Of a DNA stretch of 64,000 bases, positions 1 through 12,498 are shown one piece after another. A program made the position numbers and the translations under genes. Location: assembly GCF_905220415.1 (NCBI RefSeq), contig NC_059555.1, positions 2,852,001-2,916,000 of the forward strand, read 5' to 3'. The notes beneath the pieces are model-generated. The model was not told the origin of the DNA, did not search any database, and saw nothing but the letters and a program-made list of their open reading frames with translations. This stretch comes from Colias croceus (Eukaryota; Arthropoda; Insecta; Lepidoptera; Pieridae). Numbering within the stretch: position 1 is the stretch's first letter; each line of letters starts with the position of its first letter.

Positions 1-13
1 AAAATATTTTTAG

Positions 14-3000
14 GTGTACCTGAAGCTGATAAAGCTGAGTTGGAAGCAATTGATGAAGTTTTTTGCTCTGGTCGTACCGAGCCTCTGCCCATTGGTAGTG
101 TTATGTCTAACATCGGATATTCTGAGGCGGCTACTGGCGTATCTTCTATCACGAAGGTATCGATGTGTTCATTAAAATAAGTTGTCTATTTTATCACACT
201 ATCATTTATGAAAATCAACAACTCTTAGCTTTCTGATAAGTCAATATAAAAGAATATACTATAAAATATTAAAAAATAACTTTAAAAGTTTTATTTATTC
301 ATGTAAACTTGACTTCTTAAAGAAGAATATGTCTCTTTATTTATATTAAAGGTATTCTGGAAGAGATCGCTACCTAGCGATAAGACTGCCATATTTTGTA
401 CATACTTGTCTCTTTTTGTCTTCTATCAGGGTTTTATGTTTACTATGCGTGTACAATAAAGAATTATCTATCTATCAACATAGTAAATGTTTACCACCTG
501 TCTATCCATCCATTTAGGTGTTACTCGGTTTCGAAAGAGGCGAATTCGCAGCCAACCTAAACTATGATACCCCACACCAAGACGTAGCCGCGATACGGTC
601 GGGCCGAATCCGCGTGATTTCAGACCACACTCCCACACAACATGGCTACGTGGCCGTGAACAGCTTCTCCGTCACTGGAGTCAATGCACATGTACTGCTC
701 AAGGGACATTTTAAACCCAAGGTATGTTATATTCAGGACCAGGAGTGCTTTCCAAATAGGTATTGCTCTAATAACTATGAAACCCCATATTTCCTCACAA
801 CATGGCTACGTGGCCGTGAACAGCTTCTCCGTCACTGGAGTCAATGCACATGTACTGCTCAAGGGACATTATAAACCGAAGGTAAAGGAGAAGTCATACT
901 GAAGTGAATTTTTCAAATCATCGTAACTCGTAATAATTCTTAAGTTGTTTCCTCCTAATTACTGCATACCATACTAAAGTTTAGACACCACCAAATATTT
1001 AATATCAATTTTATCTTTCCAACGAATAGTAGAAATTCATTGATTAAATTATGTTCTTTTTAATCTCAAAGCCTAGTTTAAATATTACCTGTATCTACAT
1101 ATACTAATATTATAAAGCTGAAGAATTTGTTTGTTTGTTTGAACGCGCTAATCTCGGGAACTACTGGTCCGATTTGAAAAATTCTTTCGGTGTTAGAAAG
1201 CCTATCTAGGAAGGCTATATATCGTCACGCTAAGACCAAAAGGAGCGGAGCACTGCGGGTGAAACCACGGGGAACAGCTATCATAAATATTACTCCAGTT
1301 TTATTAACATTGTCAGGATCTGAACCGCTACAAATCCAACATCCCTCGCTTGGTAACGATCTCAGCGAGACAAGACACGTCGATACCAAAAATATTCGCT
1401 GACCTCAAGAGTCGCTCCATCGACCCGGAGGAGTTGGCGCTCTTCCACAATATCCATAAAACTAATATACCTGGACATCTTGGACGTGGATATATTATTC
1501 TTGGTAAGACTTTTGCTTCTTAAAAGGATTTTATTACTATTGTGTTTTCTATAACTTTACTGAAATTGATGTATTTGGAAATTTATTGTGTGGTCAGATA
1601 AAAAATAATTTGTTCTATTTTGATATATAAAAGTTCCAGAAAAGTTTAGCTAATTGTTATAGTTAAATTATATACCTAATCTGTAAAATTCAACACAATT
1701 TTAATTTGAAAAATACATATTAGTTGTTTTTCTATTATTACACTATTAACGCCGCGTCCGTTTTCTCTACTTGCTGATAATTTTCCTGATTTTACACATT
1801 TTGATGTAAATTATCATATATTTTCATTTATACTAACATTTTAACTAAACCTTCATGCTATACTACAAACACACCTAGACTAACCATAAGGCTGGTTGCA
1901 GAGCTTGACCGACCATCAGTGCGTACGTCAGTCGCGCTTGTCATATGTATGGAAATTCATAAAACCATTCATAGCTAGACCGACCATACGCACGCGTATT
2001 TCCATACATATGACAAGCGAGACTGACGTACACACTGATGGTCGGTGAAGCTCTGCAACCGGCCTAAATACTCATTCCTTATTTCCCTACACTAGATACA
2101 AACGAAGCAAACGAAACAGTGTCTCTAGTAGAGAAGTCAGACTATTGTGACATCACATCCCGTCCGCTGTGGTTCGTGTACAGCGGGATGGGCTCGCAGT
2201 GGCCCGGGATGGGGAAGCAGCTCATGCGCATACCCGTGTTTGCTGCAGCTATTGAGAAGTAGGTTTGGTTTGGGATTGATATTATTGGAATACAACAAGG
2301 GTTGGGATTTTTTTGGAAATTGGAATCCTAATTCCCTATTTTTACTTCTAAAACAGATATTTGTTACGATGCCTTATAATCGCAACGGATGATGGACTTG
2401 TATTTGTTGTTACATGTTTTGTGATTTCGATTGTAACATTTTTTGTACCTTTGAATTCTGTTTAAATATTAATATAGGTACTTAGATACAGTTAGTAAAT
2501 TGTTTTAATTTCTTTAATTAAAACGATTCCAAGACCAAAGTTAACATTTAGATGACCTAACATAACCATTTTGGAAATGAGCCTTTAACAATTACTATCT
2601 TCACCAAGATCAAATTCTCATTATAAATTATATGTTCATTACTCAACTAAATATTATCATCATCACCAGATGCCAGCGAGCTCTAGAACCAAAAGGGATA
2701 GATCTGATCAACATCATCACATCACCAGACAAGAAGATGTTCGACAACATTTTGCACTCTTTCGTTGGTATTGCCGCAGTACAAATTGGTCTTACTGATG
2801 TTCTTTTTTCTCTTGGTATAGTGCCTGATAAAATTATTGGTGAGTTATGTGATTTCTTTGAATTAACTTATGTTTATTTTTTTTGTGTTATAATTTCTTC
2901 ATTTTTAAAAGAAAAGTTTTACTTTTGTCCTTCTCCTTCTTCAACGTATTGTCTTTAAGCAAAATTTGTTCAATCATTAATTTACATTTAAAAGTTGAAT

Positions 3001-6000
3001 GATAATTATTGCTTTCAATAGCTTTGAATTGATTGGGCGTTTTTCCATTACCCGGCCCGGCACCGGCACCGGCACCGGCGCCGGCGCCGTGCCGTTGCCG
3101 GGGAAGCAAAAATGTATGAAAATGTATGGCTCGCTTTTTCACTTACCGGCGCCGGCGCCGGCACGGCATTGAGTCCTGCCGACGCCGTCGCCGTCGCCGG
3201 GGTAGCAAGCTTCCCACATGTGCCGGCCCGGCAAAATTGCATATGTATTGCATATTTATATGAATTGTCATATCAGTACTGTACCACTCACCGGGCGTAA
3301 ACCGGCATCGACACCGGCGCAATGGAAAAACGAAGTCCCGGTGCCGGTACCGGTCCCCGACCATGCCGTTGCCGTGCCGGAGCCGGGCCGGGTAATGGAA
3401 AAACACCCAATTATGTTTATAAATCACTGTTTAAAGAACTAAAAACAATTTCATCACTACTTTCTCTAACTTTTTCTATTCTTTATAAATTTATAAATTT
3501 CATCACTAACTAATATATGAACCAATGAATATTTCTAATTCAAAAAATTAATTCATTAATTATATTTGTTGTTTGTTTTGTTATAACTAGGTCACAGTGT
3601 AGGCGAGTTAGGCTGTGCGTACGCAGATGGTTGTCTCACAGCAGAAGAGATGATTCTCTCCGCGTACAGCCGCGGGCTCGTGTCTGTACAGACACCGTTC
3701 ATTAAGGGATCTATGGCCGCTGTTGGAATAGGATATGCTGAGGTATCGAAAAATAAATGTGTATTTTGTAAATGCTACTAAGAATAAGAAAAGTCTTTTC
3801 TTTTTTTTGTTATGTTGTTTTTTACGAAAATATCATATCTATACTCAACAATTTTCTCAACTGCCAACAGATCTACCGTCTAAAAATTTGTAAAATCCAA
3901 CAATTATTGTTTATCACACAATAACTTTTCTGCTGTGTTAAAAAAAATTAAAATTCATTCACCCCTCCCAGGTATAAGACGTAGGTGTTATTTAAACAAA
4001 TATTAAAAAATCCTATACACTTATAATAAAATAATAAATTTTTCCCAGATCGTAAAGCTCCTTCCCCCAGACATAGAAGTAGCGTGTCGCAACTCGCGCG
4101 AGTCGTGCACTATCTCGGGACCGGCGGAGAGTATGAGCCAGTTCGTGGGCGAGTTGAGTGCTAAGGGTGTGTTCGCTAGAGAAGTGCCCTGTTCCAATAT
4201 AGCGTACCATTCGAGATATATTGCGGATGCTGGTGAGTTTTAGTGTTTGTCTTTACTAGCTCGTTCAGGTATATTTTTATTTCTCAGGTATCTTAAAAAA
4301 ATTTGAAAATGTGGCCTATTGGCTCAAAGTCTTTGTATTACGAAATGTTTTAGTTATGTAAAAATATAACGTCGACAGAATAGTAGATTTTTTGATAAAA
4401 ATAAATTATAATTAATAGTTTCCCATGAATATAATATTAACTGGTGGCTTTAGTCGCGTTGTATCCGCGTTGTTTTCACATGAAAAAGTAGCATAAATTA
4501 TAGGTCTACCAGAATCTGATGGCATATTTATATTTAAGAAATAAAAGATTTTCATGTGGCAACTTATTTGACAACTATCAAATTGGTTGTCAAATTATTT
4601 GTCTTTTTTGCAGTTGATGAATAATTTTTAGGATTTTGCCTAAAAATTCTTCGAAAATGTCGAAAAAGCCGCTGCGATCACAAGCAAGAGGTGTTGTTTA
4701 TAATGTGTATAGAAAAAAATTCGATGAAGAAGGGTCAAACACATCACAATTTTCAATTTTGAAGATTTTATTGGTAAATTGGACTTACCCGTTTTGATAC
4801 TTTAAATTAAAAAAAAGATTATAATATTTAGGTAACTATAATATTGTTTGTTGATTAGAATATAATTTTATGAAAACTTATTAAAGGAGTTTCCAATACG
4901 GCTATTCGTCAAGTCCAAGCTGTCCAAGTCAATTTTATAATGTGTGTATAAGTTAATACTTACGAAAATAAACATAGTTTTATTTTATTTTTATTTTATT
5001 TTATAAAAAATTATAAGCAGTTTTGATCTACATTAACATTATATCGATATTTTCACATGGCATACTGGTAATGAATATACAAATATAGGTATGTGTAAAT
5101 AATAATATGTATTACCTGTTTAAAAGTAATGAGTATAATTGTATATTATACATGTAAGTATGTACCTATATAATATTAAGTGGATATCTCATTATTAAGT
5201 ACAGTATTGTCCACTTATGTAATGTGACTAATGATATTGAGGACAAAATAAAAAATAAGCAGTATCAAGATCGTTCAGTCCTTTTTCCCCAGGGTTGCAC
5301 ACTCAAAATTTTGATTTCCCTAATTGCCATCAGATTCTGGTTTACCTATATATGCTTATGCTGTCAATCCAGCTAATACATCTTTTTTCAATAGTTTCGT
5401 AAAAAATAACAAAAACGAATCCACTCATTCATTCTTGAAGAATATTTTCAATCGAAAGATTAAAAATAATCGAAATAATTGATACCACAAAAAAGAAGAT
5501 ATAATTGAATCAATTTCCCAGGTCCCGGTCTCCTCAAATACTTGAGCGAAGTGATACCGAACCCCAAAGCTCGCAGCGAGCGCTGGATCTCGTCCTCGGT
5601 ACCGGAGAGTAGATGGAACGAGCCACTTGCTCAATACTCTTCTGCTGAATACCATACTAATAATTTATTGGTGAGTAACGATATATAGAGAAATGAAGGT
5701 TACGTTTTTTCTGTACATGGTGTCCCACTATTGGTATACAAAGCGCGAAGGGTTTTGTAGTTTTGCATACACTGATCACGTAAAATACTTAAACAACAAA
5801 ATTACGTCAAAAAATTTTTGCTAAATTTTTCTCTAGCTTTAATCTAGCTTCGCGCAGCCGGCACCGCTTCACTAATGTGAGCATTTTGTCTATAAAAAAA
5901 TAATCTTAAACGATAGCTCATGTGCTTACGTTTTATTTTTAAAAAGTTATTGTCATTTTACTCATTAGGTAAAGGGCTTTCGATATCAGTTTAAAGTATT

Positions 6001-9000
6001 TTGATATCTGCAATAGTTACGGAATAATTGCCTGTGCACACTTAACGATTACACCCTGTATCCATACTAATATTATAAATGCGAAAGTAACTCTGTCTGT
6101 CTGTCTGTTACTCAATCACGCCTGAACCACTGAACCAATTTGCATGAAATTTGGTATGGAGATATTTTGATACCCGAGAAAGGACATAGGCTACCTTTTA
6201 TTGCGAAATATGTACCACGGGTGAAGCCAGGGCGGACTAGTATTAATAAATTGACTTGTACTCCAGAACCCAGTGCTATTTGAAGAAGCCTCAGCCCACA
6301 TCCCAGCAGACGCAGTGCTGGTGGAGCTGGCCCCGCACGGGCTGCTGCAGGCGATCCTCAAGCGAGCCTTGCCCGATACTTGCGCTAACATTCCGCTCAC
6401 AAGACGGGGACATGATGATAACGCACGGTTCCTGCTCGAGGCTGTGGGACAGTGAGTCAGTTGTATTAGTTTACAGGAAAATGGACAGTAGTATTGTAGG
6501 TGGATAAGGTGGCCAATTTGATCCAACTATAGAAATCCCTATCTCCACTAGGTGGAGATGTGCCTTCTACTAGCTTTACATATAAGGCGAACATTCTTAT
6601 TTGATCAGGTAAAATATCATAACTAATTAGTTTGATAAAACATACTTTTAATGAAGGTGGTATCGCACGGACTGCTGCAGGCGATCCTCAAGCGAGCCTT
6701 GCCCGATACTTGCACTAACATTCCTCTCACAAGAAGGGGACATGATGATAACGCACGGTTCCTGCTCGAGGCTGTGGGACAGTGAGTCAGTTGTATTCGT
6801 TTATAGGAGAGGCCATGATGATAACGTACAGTTCCTGCTCGAGGCTGTGGGACAGTGAGTCAGTTGTTTTAGTTTATAGGAAAATGGACAGTATTGTAGA
6901 TGGACAAGAAAGATGATGATTACGCCAGATTCCTGCTCGAGCCTGTGGGACAGTGAGTATTATATTACGTTCGTTTATGGGAAATAGAAGACAATATTGT
7001 AGGTGGATCAGGTGGCCAATATGATCCAGCTATAGAAATCACTAGGTGGAAATGTATCATAATATTGTAGTTGGAATAAGGTGGACAGTATTATGATTCA
7101 GGTATACCTAGATATCACTAAAGGGAGATATGTCTTCAACTAATCTTATATTGAAAGTGAGATTTATACTATGTGTAGATATTGATATAGAATTATGTAG
7201 TTGAATATGGCGGTAAGTATGCTTATTAGATGCAGATTTGATGATTTGTATTGGATATTAGAGAAATAGAAAAACTTGTTAGAAATGACGATTCTATAGC
7301 AAATGTGTCAGAAGTGAAACTTCTTTGGCAAGATTTAAAGATTAGTATCTTAAATTGTCGCCTTACTCCGGACGGACGTGACATTTATGATGCGACCTTG
7401 AAATTTTACTCGCGCCTAAAGAAGTTTCACTTCAAAAAAATTGGTTGTCTGTAAAGTCGGTTTACTGACGATAGTTGAACGTGACAACGTCCGATTGTGC
7501 TTCTTTGTCGCTCGTTCCGCGCTCTCGCTCGCACTTCAAGCCTTACATGGAACGCCTCAGATGAGTCAGAGTGAGGTAACGCCGCATGAGTCATGTTTTT
7601 TCGTGCGTGCAGCCGGCTCTATCGAATTATAAGACGTTGTCACGTCAAAAATATTTTTAAGTGAATTTTTGAAGTTTAGAAGTGAAGCAATGAGAAAATT
7701 AAAAGGATAATCTTGCACAGGCTGTACATGGAAGGCTTCACGCCTCGTGTGTCGGCGCTGTACGGGGCGGTGCAGTTCCCGGTGTCGAGCGGCACGCCCA
7801 TGCTCGCACACCACGTGCAGTGGGCGCACCACGAGACTTGGTGAGCGGACATATTTATTTATTTATTACTAGATTTCCGCCCGCGTTTGCAAAGGAAAAC
7901 CCGCATAGTTCCCGTTCCCGTGGAATTTCCGGGATAAAAACTATCCTATGTGTTAATACAAGTTACCCTCTATATGTGTGCTAAATTTCATTGTAATCGG
8001 TTCAGTAGTTTTTACGTGAAAGAGTAACAAACATCCATACATCCATACAAACTTCGCCTTTATAATATTATATTAGATATTAGATTCTTTATTGTACATT
8101 AGGTTTAATCTTATTTTATAATATCTTAATGGATTTAAATGTACAAAAGGCGGACTTATAGCTCTAAGCCATCTCTGCCAGGCAACCTTAGGTAAAGGAC
8201 AGAGCATAATATGCCAAAGGCTAGGAAGCCAAATAACTAATAAATTTAAAAAAAATAATTCGAAGAAAAAAAAAAATACATACACCTTAATAAATTTTTT
8301 ATATTCCGCAAAAAAAAGCCAAGTGTTTTATCGTGATAAATCCAAAGCTAAAAGTAATTACACAAAATGCCTAGACAAAGCCCTCCCAAATGTTTTAACT
8401 TTTAATATTATTGTTCATGAAAAAAATCATAATAGGTATTAATTGGATATTATTAGCATGCCAAGTAGAAATTGTATAAGTGTGAAAATTAGAGGTAACT
8501 TCGTGATTTTTTTATCGAATCAATTATAATATTTTATGTTTTTGATCAAAGAGAACTTCTCTAGATGATTGGTACTTTTGCTTTAGACCCACTATTCAAG
8601 TATCAAATACTTTAAATGTCAAATGGAAAAAGTTGATTTCAATTTAAATTTGTAAATTTTGTAATACCCTCATTACATAAAGATTTTTTTATTTTTATTT
8701 ATTAGGCCTCTACCGCTCTTCGCAACGGAAAACCGAAAAACAGCAGCATCCTGCAAGTTTGTGGTGTCAATTCATGATGATGAACACAGTTATTTACAAG
8801 GACACGTTATCAAAGGTAACAATTTGTCAAAGTAAGATGTCTAATAGAAGTTGTCACTGATATAACTTTATTTAGCATACATACCATTAATAGTTCATTG
8901 AAATGTTACATTTTTTTGGCTTATCCTTGCATTTTTTAGAGGACGCAATTTTATTTTTTGGATGTGTAGGGGGGTTCAATGTGAAGCTAAAACCAAGTTT

Positions 9001-12000
9001 GTGGGGTCGCCACCCTTGTCCCACGGCCGCCATCTTGAAAATAGTGGTTGAAATGGTTTTTACGATATATCTCTTAAACTATTTATCTGATAAAAAAAGT
9101 TTGTCGACATTATTTGTTGCAAATTAAAATTTCTACAGTTTTGATCCAGTAACTTTTTGTCGTAGAACTATAAATAAAAAATTTATAAGCGAAAATGTTC
9201 AGAAATTAGAGCTATTTAAATGTTTCGATAAAATTGTTTTTTATCATTTTACGAAGAAATGATATCAGACCATTTTTGTAGATTGTTTTTCGAGGAACAA
9301 CTTTTACATACAACATTTTTTCATTACGTCAATAGCTAAGGTTTTACAGCGCTCTGAAGTGAGTACTATTTTTATGTACTCTTAACAGCTATACATATAT
9401 TGGCTATTGGCTCTTTTCCCATGCAGCACTGCAAGAACAGAACATTTCAGCCCTGCTTTTCAACGTAAAAAAACGTGCTTCCAGACTCTACCTCCTGGAT
9501 GGTGGGGAAAAGAGTCAATAATTAATTATTAATAATATTGCAAAATTAATTATTAAAAATATTATAATAACAAAAAAAAAAACAATTACTGATGACAAAT
9601 AATTATTAGTACACACATAATATATGTATAACGTATAGCTAAGAGTACTGAAAAATAGTACTAATTTCGGAGCGCTTTAAAACCTTAACTATTAGTATAT
9701 TGTATCTAAAAGTTGTTCCTCGAAAAACAATCTACAAAAATGGTCTGATATCATTTCTTCGTAAAATGATAAAAAAAAGTTTTATTGAAAAATATAAATA
9801 TCTCTATTATCTGAACATTTTCACTTATAACTTTTTATTTATAGTTCTACGACAAAAAGTTGCTGGACCAAAATTGTAGAAAATTTAATTTGCAACAAAT
9901 AATGTCAACAATTTTTTTTATCAGATAAACAGTTTAAGAGATATATCGTATAAACCATATCTTCCACTATTTTCAAGATGGCGGCCGTGGGACAAGGGTG
10001 GCGACCCCACAAACTTGGTGATAGCTTCACACTAACCCCCTCTACACATCAAAAAAATAAAATTGTGTCCTCTAAGAAATGCAACCCCAAATGTAACTTT
10101 TCAATGGACTATAATATTTTGAAAGCTGAATGGATCTTATTCTATATAACAGAACTTGATAGTCTTTGCATCCACTTTCTTAAGGAATGCCGCAAACATT
10201 TAACGTAAACCTTGTCTACAAAACGTGTGAAAATTAAAAATTGCGACAAATTTAATTAAAAATCTCGGTTAAATAACGGTTGGCATGGTCATATGTTACG
10301 ATTTTTATCTTATTAGAACGCGTTGTTTACTGAATTTTTTTATGGTGCCTCGCATGCTTTCACTTCTGAACTCAATCCTCAATTCTGCACCAATTAATGA
10401 TTTGTTTGTGTCAGGGATGGGAATGATTGGTGAAGAATGTAAGAGGTACCTAGAACTAAGGACGTAGTGATAAGTTTAGAATTAAGTTTTATATGTATGG
10501 TTTGGCGTATGCCGTAAATAAATAAATAAATAAATAAATAAATAGATATAATTTTTTTATTCATCAACACAGATCGCACCACCTACCCATACGCAGCAGC
10601 GCTAGTATCAGTGTGGGACACACTAGCTATGACGCTCGGCTGCACTCGCCGCGCGATCTCAGTACAATTCCACGACGTGCGTTTCACCGCACAGCCGCGT
10701 TTGCACGCACAGCGAGCGTTGCGTATGCATATTACGTTACAACGTGGGACTGGACGTTTTGAGGTGAGAATAAACACTACAAAAACTCAATACCTCTGAG
10801 AATCTTCTTGCCGATAAATTATCTATACCAAATTTTACAAAATCTTTTTTCATAACACCGACCGACGAACTCGAAATTGCCAATTTAATTAGTAGCCTCA
10901 AACCCTCTGCCAGCTGTGGATGGGATAACATTCCTAGTAAAATGATTATAATGTCAAAAACCTGCCTTGCTGCCCCGATTACTTACTTATGTAATCTCAG
11001 TATTACTACGGGTACATTCCCAGATGACTGGAAAATTGCAAATGTCATCCCAATTCATAAATCTGGTTGCAAATTAATGTTCTCTAATTATCGACCCATA
11101 TCTCTTCTGCCGACGCTATCCAAAATTTTGGAAAAAGTCATTAACAAAAGACTTCTTTCCTATCTGGAAAAAGAATCGCTACTTGCTTGCAACCAATTTG
11201 GCTTTCGCCAGAACAGGTCTACTGATGGTGCGGTTTCCTCCCTTGTTGATTGCATTAGCAACAAATTAGACTCGGGACAGAAATGCATCGCGGTATTCCT
11301 GGATCTGGCGAAAGCTTTCGATACTGTCTCGCGGCCCATTCTTTTACGTAAGATGGAACTGTACGGAGTTCGAGGCATCGCTCTGCAATGGTTCACTTCT
11401 TACCTTACTGATCGTCGTCAAAGAGTATGCATAAATAATCAACATAGCACTCTAATGAACATCCCATATGGCTTACCTCAAGGCAGCGTGCTCGCTCCTA
11501 CATTATTTTTAATGTACATGAACGATCTTTGCTCCATTTCCCTTCTTTATACTAATTTATTCTCTTTTGCAGATGACACAGCTCTCGTATTTTATTCTGA
11601 CTCTTGGAATGAAGTAAAAGCTGTAGCACAAAATGGTCTTTTCACTGTCGCTTCTTGGTTACAGGACAACCTTTTAACCTTGAATATTGACAAAACTAAA
11701 TTCATTAGCTTCAGTATAACGAGTCGCTCTGTCCCACCTTCGCCGCTAGATCTTCGAATCCATTCGTGTACAAACTCTTCTTCTTGTGTATGTCCATCAA
11801 TTGTAGAAGTTAACGAAATCAAATATTTAGGAGTCATTATTGATTCCAAACTTTCCTGGGAACCTCAGATAAACACACTGTCCTCCAGGATTAGAAAGCT
11901 TATACACATATTTAAAAAATTACGTTCAGTTGCCGATGCCCATACAATAAAACTAGTTTACAAAGCACTCTGCGAATCCATTATTTCTTATTGCATTTCA

Positions 12001-12427
12001 GTCTGGGGAGGCGGTGGTCTCACCCTGATGCTTAAAATTGAGCGCGCTCAACGGGCAATACTCAAAGTTGCTTACAAGAAACCTTTTCGGTACGCTACTA
12101 CTGCACTATACACCGACGCAAAAGTCCTGTCAGTCCGTCAACTTTACATCTTGGCTACCGCTCAAAAGTTTCACAAAATGTCAAAGCAAACCTTTACACC
12201 AATATCAAGAGCCCCAAGACGAGTCAATTTCACGCTTCCGAAATGTAATACCCATTTTGTCAAACGTTTTTATAGTTATAGGGGCCCTTTCCTCTACAAT
12301 AAGTTTATTAAAAGATTAAATGTAAATATCATAAATTCATCAATATATATTTTTAAAAAGAAATTAGAGCAACTTTTACTCAACTTAAATTATACTGAAA
12401 CTGAAGCTTTGCTTGTTAGTGAAAAGT

Positions 12428-12498
<71 letters not shown>

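Larger units (their letters stand above)
14..1503 (+). other. FAS: C-terminal part of ketosynthase (KS) and start of KS-MAT linker
   Basis: Exons 14-156, 518-721 and 1317-1503. Exon one encodes the stretch that in active KS reads G-S-x-K-S-N-x-G-H-x-E; here it reads IGSVMSNIGYSEAATG. The conserved Lys is Met (codon 103-105) and the second catalytic His is Tyr (118-120). Exon two gives the NLNYDTPH and VNSFSVTGVNAHVLL strands that close the KS fold (family: NSFGFGGxNxHxLL). Exon three is linker leading to the MAT. The KS nucleophile Cys and the first His are on exons outside the window. Introns hold a non-LTR tail, a copy of exon two and a Helitron-like repeat. Confidence 0.9.
2129..7840 (+). 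other. FAS: malonyl/acetyl transferase (MAT) domain, seven exons
   Basis: Exons 2129-2258, 2670-2839, 3591-3742, 4049-4232, 5522-5670, 6267-6451 and 7721-7840. The entry motif is FVYSGMGSQWPGMG, typical of animal FAS MAT. The nucleophile serine is in GHSVGELGCAYADG (Ser codon 3596-3598). The arginine that binds the malonyl carboxylate is in AYSRG, and the active-site histidine is in AYHS (4208-4210). All key MAT residues are therefore present. This domain would load acetyl and malonyl groups from CoA onto an ACP. The exon at 2129 could start at 2132 instead, because both AG sites keep the frame. Confidence 0.9.

Noticed and set aside
3048..3513. Several overlapping Arg/Ala/Pro-rich open frames on both strands
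   Set aside because: They all fall in the CCGGC-rich MITE; composition alone keeps the frames open, and there is no splice or start context.
10942..12429. 495-residue open frame as a host gene
   Set aside because: Its motifs (GLPQGSVLAPTLF, FADDTAL) are those of a non-LTR reverse transcriptase; it is a mobile element.
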